Source: a bacterium
GTDB taxonomy: Bacteria; Patescibacteriota; Doudnabacteria; UBA920; VMFF01
DNA length: 38,171 bases
Assembly: GCA_021842385.1 (NCBI GenBank)
Contig: JAKCAE010000003.1
Span: forward strand, 1 to 38,171
Reading direction: 5' to 3'
Positions 23,347-30,313 of the stretch are shown here, piece after piece. The stretch's first letter is position 1; every line of letters begins with the position of its first letter. The notes beneath the pieces are model-generated. The model searched no databases and was not told the origin of the DNA. It worked only from the letters and a program-made list of their open reading frames with translations. Made by a program: the position numbers and the translations under genes.

Positions 23347-23390
23347 GCAAGACCGTTCATGCCATCCAGGTGTGAACGGTCTTTGCTTTG
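23347..23390 (+). terminator. Intrinsic terminator, copy 2 of an exact 44-bp repeat
   Basis: Identical in all 44 bases to 18221-18264. Here it lies 131 nt after the serS stop. The flanks on both sides differ between the copies, so the repeat ends are sharp. Confidence 0.9.
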
Positions 23391-23397
23391 TTTAGGT

Positions 23398-23426
23398 TTG
23401 ATTATTAACCCTTTTGTATATATCAT
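23398..23426 (+). promoter_or_regulatory. Promoter of the 23.4 kb unknown gene / ddl
   Basis: TTGATT (23398-23403), 17-nt spacer, TATCAT (23421-23426). The -10 box ends 9 nt before the ATG, predicting 2-3 nt of leader. Confidence 0.5.
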
Positions 23427-23435
23427 TGAATATAT

Positions 23436-24011
23436 ATGAGTAAAAATACTGAAAGACAATTTGCCCCAGATCCTAACGATCCTGAGATTATCAGGCTCTA
23501 TCCTGATGGCAACGCAGAGACAGATCAGCTCGACCTTTTTAAGGATGAACAAGAAAAGCTGGACGCAGAAGCAGAGGCGCGTAAGGAAGAGGAGCGAAGA
23601 GTCATTGCTTTGGCAAACAAACCCATCAGGGAACAATACGCAGAAACTGGTGTTTTTAACGCTGCTATGGCTCATGAAATCTATGCGCATTACATGGGGA
23701 AGAAAGTAGGGGAGACGCCGCGTCCTGAAATGGATTTAAGTTTTCTTAAAGAGTTAAAAGATCCGGAAGCAGCAGCAGTTGTCTGTAAATATCCGGGGAT
23801 AATAAACTTGGATGGAGTTGAACATCTTTCCTGGGAGGTTGCGAATGTTTTGAATGAAAACAATGCCTTTGTTTTCTTAAGAGGATTGAATCCTGTTAAT
23901 GAAAGAGTATTAAGGGTTTTGCAAAACTTGGACAGAAAGACAAAATTAGTTGCTTCAGAAGAATTAAGAAAGCAGTTAGATGCTTTGTTTCAAAAGGACT
24001 TGAATGAGTAA
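23436..24011 (+). CDS. Acidic protein with a leucine-rich-like C-terminal repeat
   Basis: 191 aa, no signal or membrane segment. The N-terminal 60 residues are charged and probably helical (LDLFKDEQEKLDAEAEARKE). From about residue 125 the text GIINLDGVEHLSWEVANVLN then NNAFVFLRGLNPVNERVLRVLQ resembles one and a half units of the LRR-like repeat of the form L.L.GV..LS.EVA..L. Function unknown. The last 8 nt overlap the start of ddl, so expression is coupled to peptidoglycan precursor synthesis, though the meaning of that is unclear. Confidence 0.75.
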   Translation: MSKNTERQFAPDPNDPEIIRLYPDGNAETDQLDLFKDEQEKLDAEAEARKEEERRVIALANKPIREQYAETGVFNAAMAHEIYAHYMGKKVGETPRPEMDLSFLKELKDPEAAAVVCKYPGIINLDGVEHLSWEVANVLNENNAFVFLRGLNPVNERVLRVLQNLDRKTKLVASEELRKQLDALFQKDLNE

Positions 24012-24936
24012 ATTAAAAATTGCTGTGTTAGCAGGAGGAATTTCTAACGAGAGGGAAGTTTCTCTTAATACCGCAGAACAAATAGTTACAAATTTGCCGA
24101 GTGATAAATACGAGGTTAACAAAGTAGAGGTCAATGCTGATTTGAATTGGATTGAAGAGTTAAAGCAAAATAAGCCTGATGTTGCTTTCATTGCTTTACA
24201 CGGAAAATTCGGTGAAGATGGCAGGACTCAAGCTGTTTTGGAATATTTGGGGATTAAATATACAGGATCCGGAGTTCTTGCTTCTGCTTTTGGCATGGAC
24301 AAGATCAGATGTTCCGGATTTTTGTCTGAGAGTGGTTTAAATATTCCCAAGATGGTTTCTTTTTCTAAAGCTGTCGATTTTGAAAAAGCTTTGTTAGAAG
24401 TTAAAGGCAAGGTTTCTTTTCCATGTGTTGTTAAACCAAATGAATCAGGTTCAAGTGTTGGCGTAACCATTTGTCAGAGTGAAGATGATTTTAAAGAAGG
24501 TTGGGAAAAAGCTTTTAAAGAAGACTCTTTAATTTTAGTTGAAGAATACATTAAGGGAAAAGAATTAACTTCCGGTGTTTTGGGAAACACGGGATCAGAA
24601 CTTCTTGCTCTGCCGCCGATTGAGATAGTGCCGCACAAGCAGTTTTTTGATTATGCTGCTAAATATCAAAAAGAAAGCGATGAAATATGTCCAGCTAGAA
24701 TTTCTGAAGAACTTACTAAAGAGGTACAGGAAGCATCGGTTTTAGCCCACAAGCTTTTAGGATGCAGGGGGCTAACACGTTCTGACTTCATTTCTGATGG
24801 CACCAAGCTCTATTTTTTAGAAATAAACACGCTGCCAGGGCAAACTAAGGAAAGCCTTTGCCCTAAAGAAGCAGCAGCCATTGGTTTAAGCTTTCCTGAG
24901 TTTTTAGAAAAACAAATACAACTGGCTTTAGAATAG
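24004..24936 (+). CDS. ddl: D-alanine--D-alanine ligase
   Basis: 310 aa, normal length. It joins two D-Ala for the peptidoglycan stem peptide in the cytoplasm. Order: VLAGGISNEREVSLNTA (substrate-binding Glu and Ser), ALHGKFGEDGRTQAVLEYLG, KYTGSGVLASAFGMDK, the ATP-grasp loop FPCVVKPNESGSSVGVTI, EEYIKGKELT, and the metal-binding end CRGLTRSDFI then FLEINTLPGQT. The tyrosine of the omega-loop region is seen in KQFFDYAAKYQ, consistent with a D-Ala instead of D-lactate enzyme. It starts inside the preceding gene. rodA at the window end is another cell-wall gene, so this bacterium makes its own wall. Confidence 0.96.
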   Translation: MSKLKIAVLAGGISNEREVSLNTAEQIVTNLPSDKYEVNKVEVNADLNWIEELKQNKPDVAFIALHGKFGEDGRTQAVLEYLGIKYTGSGVLASAFGMDKIRCSGFLSESGLNIPKMVSFSKAVDFEKALLEVKGKVSFPCVVKPNESGSSVGVTICQSEDDFKEGWEKAFKEDSLILVEEYIKGKELTSGVLGNTGSELLALPPIEIVPHKQFFDYAAKYQKESDEICPARISEELTKEVQEASVLAHKLLGCRGLTRSDFISDGTKLYFLEINTLPGQTKESLCPKEAAAIGLSFPEFLEKQIQLALE

Positions 24937-24982
24937 CGGGTTTGAAAGGCTTTTTAAGTTTTCATTCCAGGTCTTTTTGTAG

Positions 24983-24988
24983 TATAAT
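24983..24988 (+). promoter_or_regulatory. -10 box of the gatCAB operon
   Basis: TATAAT 14 nt upstream of the gatC ATG, with a poor -35 (TTTCAT-like). It predicts a leader of about 7 nt, too short for a ribosome binding site. Confidence 0.6.
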
Positions 24989-25002
24989 AATTCAGTAAAA
25001 AT

Positions 25003-25287
25003 ATGATTTTAACAGCAGAAGAAGTCCGAAAAATAGCCGGATTGGCCCGCATAAAGTTGAGTGATAATGAGGTAGAGAAGTTTAGGAAAGAACTCTCTGT
25101 TGTTTTAGACTATGTTTCAGAGCTTGAGAAAGTAAACACAGAAGGCGTTGAAGAAATCTCGCAGGTTACGGGCTTAGAAAATGTTTTGAGAGAAGACCAT
25201 GCAAAATTAAGCGAGTACCGAGATGCCATCATCGCATCATTTCCTGAACGCAAAGATGACTTTTTAAAGATTAAAAGTATTTTGTAA
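25003..25287 (+). CDS. gatC: Asp-tRNA(Asn)/Glu-tRNA(Gln) amidotransferase subunit C
   Basis: 94 aa. The small belt subunit that clamps GatA to GatB. It reads ILTAEEVRKIAGLARIKLSD at the start and VVLDYVSELEKVNTEGVEE in the middle, and the C-terminal part has LREDHAKLS (the conserved LR.D phrase). The last base of its TAA is the A of the gatA ATG (TAATG), giving tight coupling. A short AT-only leader precedes it. Confidence 0.96.
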   Translation: MILTAEEVRKIAGLARIKLSDNEVEKFRKELSVVLDYVSELEKVNTEGVEEISQVTGLENVLREDHAKLSEYRDAIIASFPERKDDFLKIKSIL

Positions 25288-26777
25288 TGGAATTAGCTTT
25301 TTTAGAAATCAGCGAGCTTGCTGAGAAATTACGCAACAAAGAGATTTCGTCTGTTGAACTGACGAAATATTTTTTGCAGCGCATTAAAGAATATGACGGT
25401 GAGTCTGGTTTAAACGCTTTTCTAACAGTTACAGAAGAAGAGGCGCTGGGTCAGGCACAAGATGCAGACAAGGTTTTAGCATCAGATCCAAACGCTTCTT
25501 TACTCACAGGCATTCCCTATGCTGCCAAAGATTTGTTTTCAACCAAGGGTATTAGAACCACAGCTTCTTCAAAGATTTTGGACAAGTTTGTGCCGGTGTT
25601 TGATGCCACTGCAGTTGAAAAGTTAAAGAGTGAAAAATCAGTTCTTCTCGGTAAAACAAATCTTGATGAATTTGCGCACGGCTCTTCAACAGAAACATCC
25701 GCATATGGCCCAAGTAAAAATCCTTGGGATGTTTCAAGAATCCCGGGTGGATCATCCGGAGGCTCTGCTGCTGCAGTTGCAGCAGGACTTGTTCCTTTTG
25801 CTCTAGCTACAGAAACAGGTGGCTCAATTAGGCAGCCTGCTTCTTTGTGCGGAGTTTGCGGCTGGAAACCAACATATGGCAGAGTTTCAAGATATGGTGT
25901 CATTGCCATGACCTCTTCAAATGATAGCCCTGGAACAATTGCCAGGAGCGTTAAAGATTTAGCCATAAGTGCAGAAATTCTTTCAGGTCATGATTTGAAA
26001 GACTCAACAACAAGTGTTAAGGACATACCAAACTATGCGGCAAATCTTCGCTCTGATTTAAAAGGAGTAAGAATTGGCGTGCCTAAAGAATATTTTGTAG
26101 AAGGCATGCAGCCTGAAGTAGAAGCAAGAATCCATGAAGCAATTGCAAAATTAAAAGAACTTGGTGCTGAAATTGTAGAAGTTTCATTGCCTTTAACAAA
26201 ATATGGTTCTTTAGTCTATGCCATAGTCACACCAGCAGAAATTTCTTCTAACCTTGCTCGTTTTGACGGTATTAGGTATGGACACCGTTCTGATTCAGCA
26301 AAAGATTTGTCAGACATATATGATCAAAGTCGTGAAGAGGGTTTTGGCGATGAAGCAAAGCGCCGTATTTTAACCGGAGCTTACGCTCTTTCAGCCGGCT
26401 ACTATGACGCCTATTACCTTAAAGCGCAAAAAGTGCGCAGACTTTTAGTTAATGAATTTGATGAGGTTTTTAAAAAAGTTGATGCTTTGGTTTGCGCATC
26501 AGTTCCTAATGTTGCTCAAAAGATTGGTAGCGCTAAGGACAATCCTTTGTTTGGATATATTGCTGATCAGTTAAATATTCCAGCATCTATGGCAGGGCTG
26601 CCTGCTTTGTCTATCCCTTGCGGTTTTGCAAAAGCAGAGGATGGTGATGTAGAAATGCCTGTTGGTTTGCAGATTATAGGGTCGCAGTGGGGTGAGCAAA
26701 ACGTTTTCAATATTGGACATGCATATCAGACAATAACTGATTGGCATAAAAAATACCCTAAAGGGTTTGGAGCATAA
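25287..26777 (+). CDS. gatA: Asp-tRNA(Asn)/Glu-tRNA(Gln) amidotransferase subunit A
   Basis: 496 aa, normal length. Amidase-signature subunit that releases ammonia from glutamine and channels it to GatB. The Ser-cisSer-Lys triad is visible: Lys near 80 in GIPYAAKDLFS, cis-Ser near 155 in GGSSGGSAAAVAAG, and the nucleophile Ser near 178 in TETGGSIRQPA. The complex converts mischarged Glu-tRNA(Gln) and/or Asp-tRNA(Asn), so the organism probably lacks GlnRS, AsnRS or both. The gene overlaps gatC by 1 nt and precedes gatB by 1 nt. Confidence 0.98.
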   Translation: MELAFLEISELAEKLRNKEISSVELTKYFLQRIKEYDGESGLNAFLTVTEEEALGQAQDADKVLASDPNASLLTGIPYAAKDLFSTKGIRTTASSKILDKFVPVFDATAVEKLKSEKSVLLGKTNLDEFAHGSSTETSAYGPSKNPWDVSRIPGGSSGGSAAAVAAGLVPFALATETGGSIRQPASLCGVCGWKPTYGRVSRYGVIAMTSSNDSPGTIARSVKDLAISAEILSGHDLKDSTTSVKDIPNYAANLRSDLKGVRIGVPKEYFVEGMQPEVEARIHEAIAKLKELGAEIVEVSLPLTKYGSLVYAIVTPAEISSNLARFDGIRYGHRSDSAKDLSDIYDQSREEGFGDEAKRRILTGAYALSAGYYDAYYLKAQKVRRLLVNEFDEVFKKVDALVCASVPNVAQKIGSAKDNPLFGYIADQLNIPASMAGLPALSIPCGFAKAEDGDVEMPVGLQIIGSQWGEQNVFNIGHAYQTITDWHKKYPKGFGA

Positions 26778-26778
26778 C

Positions 26779-28275
26779 ATGACAGAAAAGAACAACACAA
26801 ATTCATATACCCCGGTAATTGGTCTTGAGATTCACGTGCAGTTAAAAACTAAGAGTAAGATGTTTTGTGATTCTCCGAACAATCCGGATGAGACTGTTCC
26901 TAACACAAACATTTGCGAGGTTTGCACAGCTCAACCAGGAACCCTTCCTGTTGCCAACAAAGAAGCAATTCGTTTAGGAACCCTGCTTGGTTTGGCGCTG
27001 AATTGTAAGATTGCAAACAGTTCCAAGTTTGACCGCAAATCCTACTTCTATCCAGATCTTCCCAAAGGCTATCAGATTTCGCAGTATGACAAACCAATTG
27101 CAGAGCATGGGTATTTAGATATCAATGTTGATGGTGTTGTTAAAAGAATCCGTATTCGTAGAGCGCATTTAGAAGAAGATGCCGGTAAAAATATCCATCC
27201 AGAAGGTTTGGGGTATTCTTTGGTTGATTACAATCGCGCAGGCACTCCCTTAATGGAAATTGTTACAGAGCCTGATATTACATCAGCAAAAGAAGCAAGG
27301 ATTTTCTTGGAAGAATTAAGAAATATAGTCAGATATATTGGTGCAGGCTCTGCTGACATGGAAAAGGGGACCATGCGTTTGGAACCAAATATTTCAGTGA
27401 GAAAACCAGGACAGCAAGAACTACCAAATTATAAAGTTGAGGTTAAGAATATAAACTCGTTTAAGTTTGCAGAAGCAGCCATTGAGTATGAAATCCAAAG
27501 GCACATTGAGATGCTTTCAGAAGGGCAGACACCAAAACAGGTGACCATGGGTTGGAATGAAAAAGCATCACAAACAGTGGAACAAAGAAGCAAGGAAGAA
27601 GCTAATGATTACAGATATTTTCCAGATCCGGATTTACCAGTTTTAAAGCTTTCTGAAGAATATATTTCGAACCTTAAAACTTCATTGCCTGAACTTCCTG
27701 CTGCAAAACGTCAGCGTTTTAAGGAAGAATATGCTTTGCCAGATGAAGATATTCAAAATCTTGTTAACTGGAAAGAATTAACCGAGTATTTTGAGGAAGT
27801 TGTTTCTGAAATACAAGCTTGGATTCAAGCAGATCGTTCTAAAGAAGATTTGTTAAAGCTTGTTAAAATGGCTGCAAATTGGTGTTTGCAGGATTTTTCC
27901 GCGCTTTTAAACGCAGCTAAGATCAACCCCTCAGAAAGTAGGATTACTCAGGAAAACTTTGCTGAATTGTTGAAACACATCGCAGATGCTAAGATTAGCG
28001 TAACAGCAGCCAAACAAGTCTTTGCAAAGATGTTTGAGCATGGCGGAGAGCCTGATCACATCATTGAAGATTTAGGACTATCCCAGATCAGTGATACAGC
28101 TGCCATTGAAAGCGCTGTTGATCAAGTTATCAAAGCAAATGAAAAGGCTGTCTTGGATTACAAAGCAGGTCAGCAAAAATCCTTTGGTTTCTTGGTTGGT
28201 ATGGCTATGAAAGAATTAAAAGGTAAAGGCAACCCCTCTTTGGTTAATGAAATATTAAAGAAAAGACTGGAGTAA
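26779..28275 (+). CDS. gatB: Asp-tRNA(Asn)/Glu-tRNA(Gln) amidotransferase subunit B
   Basis: 498 aa from the ATG at 26779, 1 nt after the gatA stop; an upstream TTG inside gatA is less likely. GatB binds the mischarged tRNA, phosphorylates the side-chain carboxylate with ATP and receives ammonia from GatA. Hallmarks: VIGLEIHVQLKTKSKMFC, the zinc-type cysteines (NTNICEVCTAQPGTLPV), KSYFYPDLPKGYQISQYD, HLEEDAGK, DYNRAGTPLMEIVTEPD and SVRKPGQQELPNYKVEVKN. The C-terminal YqeY-like tail domain ends in GKGNPSLVNEILKKRL. A complete gatC-gatA-gatB order in one operon. Confidence 0.98.
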   Translation: MTEKNNTNSYTPVIGLEIHVQLKTKSKMFCDSPNNPDETVPNTNICEVCTAQPGTLPVANKEAIRLGTLLGLALNCKIANSSKFDRKSYFYPDLPKGYQISQYDKPIAEHGYLDINVDGVVKRIRIRRAHLEEDAGKNIHPEGLGYSLVDYNRAGTPLMEIVTEPDITSAKEARIFLEELRNIVRYIGAGSADMEKGTMRLEPNISVRKPGQQELPNYKVEVKNINSFKFAEAAIEYEIQRHIEMLSEGQTPKQVTMGWNEKASQTVEQRSKEEANDYRYFPDPDLPVLKLSEEYISNLKTSLPELPAAKRQRFKEEYALPDEDIQNLVNWKELTEYFEEVVSEIQAWIQADRSKEDLLKLVKMAANWCLQDFSALLNAAKINPSESRITQENFAELLKHIADAKISVTAAKQVFAKMFEHGGEPDHIIEDLGLSQISDTAAIESAVDQVIKANEKAVLDYKAGQQKSFGFLVGMAMKELKGKGNPSLVNEILKKRLE

Positions 28276-28277
28276 AT

Positions 28278-28643
28278 ATGTTTAAGGAAGGTCAAGCAGC
28301 AGAAGAGCCTACAAATATATATGATCCACACAGAGCTGAGTACAGACCGCATCCAACAGATCCGGTTGAGTTTAAGGCGCGAGTTTTAGGTGATGTTAAG
28401 GAATACTTTGATCAAGCAACAATTGCCAAGAATGGTGATCTTGAAATGATTGCTAACAATATTGCAACGTATCTTGGTATTAGTTACTGGGACGGAGAAA
28501 GCGCTGAACAAAAGCGTTTAATTACAGAAGCGCTTCGTTCCAAAGAAGATCTGAACATGAATCAGAAAAGGGTTATAAGTCTTGTTATTCAATCCCTGCT
28601 TTCAAGAGGAGAAACAGAACAACCAAGGCAAGAAGCAGCTTAA
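28278..28643 (+). CDS. Small soluble protein of unknown function downstream of gatB
   Basis: 121 aa starting 2 nt after the gatB stop, so it is part of the gatCAB transcript. It is acidic and mostly helical (PVEFKARVLGDVKEYFDQ, LEMIANNIATYLGISYWDG, NQKRVISLVIQSLLSRG), without cysteines or membrane segments. No family was recognised. Its TAA lies in a palindromic TTAA that also supplies the miaA stop on the other strand. Confidence 0.7.
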   Translation: MFKEGQAAEEPTNIYDPHRAEYRPHPTDPVEFKARVLGDVKEYFDQATIAKNGDLEMIANNIATYLGISYWDGESAEQKRLITEALRSKEDLNMNQKRVISLVIQSLLSRGETEQPRQEAA

Positions 28644-29566
28644 ACCGCTTCTTTTAAAAAGTTTTTAGTTTTTAAAGCTGCTTTTAAAAAGCTGCTTTTT
28701 TTGTTTGGATCAAGCCAGTTAATTTCCTTGTTTCTCTTAAACCAAGTGCGTTGTCTTTTGGCATACTTTTTCACTGCGATTAAAAGAAGCTCTTTCATTT
28801 GTTCTTTAGATATCTTACCTTGCAAGGACTCTGCAACAAAACGATATTCTAAACCAAAGTTTTCCAGAGTCTTCCAAGAAACTCCGTTTTTGTGCAGTCT
28901 TTTTACTTCTGCAATCATTCCTTTTTTAAGGCGCAGATCTAAGCGCTTGGATATTTTCTGCATGAGTTTTTCCGTGGGCATATCCAAGCCAATATAGAGG
29001 GTTTGGTATTTTGGAGGATTCTGAAGATTACTGTAAGCAGATTTTTTTGTTGCTTTGATAATTTCTAAAGCCCTGATCAACCTTCTTTTGTTTTTCGGAT
29101 CAATGTTTTTTGCTCTTTTCGGATCCAGTTTAGAAAGCATGACAAAAAGTTTTTCTGTTGATTGTTGGGAAAGTTTTAAGCGCAGGGCTTTGTTAGGAGC
29201 AACTTCTGAAAAAGACTGGTTTTGACAAAGAGCGTCAATCCAAAAGCCAGTACCACCGCAAATGATCGGCACTTTCCCTTTCTTTAATATTTCAGAGATT
29301 GCTTTTTCAGAAGCTTTTTTAAACTTAGTTACATTGTAGGAAGCAATTTTTGGATCAGCCACATCTAAAAGATGGTGTTTAACCCCTTGCATTTCTTTTT
29401 TCGTTATCTTACCGCTTCCTAAATCCATTCCTTTATACACTTGGCGCGAGTCTGCAGAAATTACCTCGCCCTTAAATTTTTTTGCAAGAAAAACCGCCAG
29501 ATCTGATTTTCCTGTTGCAGTAGGCCCTACAATTGCTAATATTTTCGGAAGTTGTTGAGAAGACAT
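28640..29566 (-). CDS. miaA: tRNA dimethylallyltransferase
   Basis: 308 aa, normal length. It adds the isopentenyl group to A37 of tRNAs reading UNN codons. P-loop GPTATGKS (residues 14-21), then VISADSRQVYKGMDLGSGK (catalytic Asp/Ser/Arg), HHLLDVADP, PIICGGTGFWIDAL, and the C-terminal KKYAKRQRTWFKRNKEINWL (tRNA-binding RQ.TWFR element). Both serine tRNAs here and tRNA-Ser(UGA) in particular have A37, a suitable target. The gene converges with the unknown gene after gatB, sharing 4 nt, and is divergent from the cupredoxin-like gene. Confidence 0.97.
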   Translation of the reverse strand: MSSQQLPKILAIVGPTATGKSDLAVFLAKKFKGEVISADSRQVYKGMDLGSGKITKKEMQGVKHHLLDVADPKIASYNVTKFKKASEKAISEILKKGKVPIICGGTGFWIDALCQNQSFSEVAPNKALRLKLSQQSTEKLFVMLSKLDPKRAKNIDPKNKRRLIRALEIIKATKKSAYSNLQNPPKYQTLYIGLDMPTEKLMQKISKRLDLRLKKGMIAEVKRLHKNGVSWKTLENFGLEYRFVAESLQGKISKEQMKELLLIAVKKYAKRQRTWFKRNKEINWLDPNKKSSFLKAALKTKNFLKEAV

Positions 29567-29620
29567 AGATTTTTTACAAATCTTAGTATATTATATTGAG
29601 ACTTAAAAAGAAAGGGAATT

Positions 29621-30121
29621 ATGAAACAAAAAATAGTTTTAGCATTTGCAGCTCTCGCGCTTTTAGCAGCGGGTTGCAACACAAAGGTCCAAAACAAAGA
29701 GGATAACTCAAAGACTGAACAAACACAAAACACAGAAAACAAACAAGCAGCAGGTGTTGAAGTTTCTCAAGTTAATACACCTACCCCTAATCAGCCCTCT
29801 GATACACATTTTTCAGATGGCAGCGATGTTGAAGCTATACCTACTCCTGAAGTTTTAGAGATTAAAATGACAGCTGATGGTTTTGTTCCAGCAACCATAT
29901 CAATTAATAAAGGTGACTATATTCAGTTCACAAATACAGAGACCACTTTGCACTGGCCAGCATCAGATCCACACCCAACACACACTGATCTTGCCGGCTT
30001 TGATTCTTTGAAAGGAATAGAATCAGGAAAATACTACAGGTATCAGTTTACGCAAACAGGGAGTTTTGGTTTCCATGACCATTTGCATCCTGCTTTGAGA
30101 GGAACAGTAACAGTTAAATAG
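29621..30121 (+). CDS. Cupredoxin-like lipoprotein lacking classical copper ligands
   Basis: 166 aa. Signal peptide with lipobox LLAAGC (Cys near 19), then an Asn/Gln/Thr-rich linker to about residue 75. The C-terminal 85 residues follow the plastocyanin layout: FVPATISINKGDYIQFTNTE, the first His in TLHWPAS, a loop rich in His (DPHPTHTD), and the last strand FGFHDHLHPALRGTVTV. A type 1 copper site normally has a Cys and a Met in that last loop (Y.C..H..M.G); both are absent, His and Leu standing in their place. It may bind copper differently or not at all. The ribosome binding site AAAGGGA lies upstream, and a strong hairpin terminator follows. Confidence 0.88.
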   Translation: MKQKIVLAFAALALLAAGCNTKVQNKEDNSKTEQTQNTENKQAAGVEVSQVNTPTPNQPSDTHFSDGSDVEAIPTPEVLEIKMTADGFVPATISINKGDYIQFTNTETTLHWPASDPHPTHTDLAGFDSLKGIESGKYYRYQFTQTGSFGFHDHLHPALRGTVTVK

Positions 30122-30135
30122 TTGGTGAAATGTTT

Positions 30136-30178
30136 GAGGACCGGCCACGCGCGAGCGCAGCCGGTCCTCGTTTTGTTT
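30136..30178 (+). terminator. Strong intrinsic terminator after the cupredoxin-like gene
   Basis: A 10-bp perfect stem GAGGACCGGC (30136-30145) and GCCGGTCCTC (30160-30169), then GTTTTGTTT. It starts 14 nt after the stop codon. Confidence 0.92.
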
Positions 30179-30231
30179 CAGTCGTGGACGTCCACCTTTT
30201 TGGCCCTAGGTGGCAGGGCTCGAAAGATCAC
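30178..30231 (-). CDS. 17-codon frame coupled by GTGA to the preceding short frame (possible)
   Basis: On the minus strand, GTG at 30231-30229 overlaps the TGA of the upstream 14-codon frame as GTGA, and the frame runs to a TGA at 30178: MIFRALPPRAKKVDVHD. It ends just before the strong hairpin. It may be a real tiny peptide, or the second half of one reading frame split by a one-base change. Too short to judge alone. Confidence 0.25.
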   Translation of the reverse strand: MIFRALPPRAKKVDVHD

Positions 30232-30272
30232 CTCCGAGAGAAAGCAGTGGGAATGATCGTCCGCGAGCACAT
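30228..30272 (-). CDS. 14-codon frame with strong ribosome binding site (possible)
   Basis: On the minus strand the ATG at 30272 is preceded by GGAGG (30280-30284) with a 7-nt gap, and a TGG-TATAAT extended -10 box (30302-30310) lies just upstream. The peptide reads MCSRTIIPTAFSRR. The region is GC-rich and highly structured (GCTCG/CGAGC, GATCA/TGATC stems), so an RNA gene is an alternative reading. Real expression is unproven. Confidence 0.3.
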   Translation of the reverse strand: MCSRTIIPTAFSRR

Positions 30273-30301
30273 GTGGTGTCCTCCGTTCGGGGAACACCCT
30301 A

Positions 30302-30310
30302 ATTATACCA
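30302..30310 (-). promoter_or_regulatory. Extended -10 promoter in the thrS tail region
   Basis: On the minus strand TGG-TATAAT is an exact TGnTATAAT extended -10 box. It begins 4 nt after the thrS stop codon and would start RNA near 30295, reading the GC-rich segment 30180-30295. Confidence 0.55.
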
Positions 30311-30313
30311 CTG

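Noticed and set aside
18221-23390. Transposon or IS element bounded by the 44-bp repeats
   Set aside because: The repeats are direct, they form ordinary terminators, and no transposase, integrase or target-site duplication is visible between them.
23268-23690. Minus-strand 140-codon frame over the intergenic region and the start of the 23.4 kb gene
   Set aside because: It is antisense to a better supported gene, crosses the terminator repeat and shows no protein-like pattern. The embedded 17-codon frame near 23310 has no ribosome binding site.
30180-30295. SRP RNA, 6S RNA, tmRNA or RNase P RNA in the GC-rich structured segment
   Set aside because: None of the conserved cores could be found (no GGAA-loop SRP core, no tmRNA resume frame, no RNase P GAGGAAAGTCC-type block).
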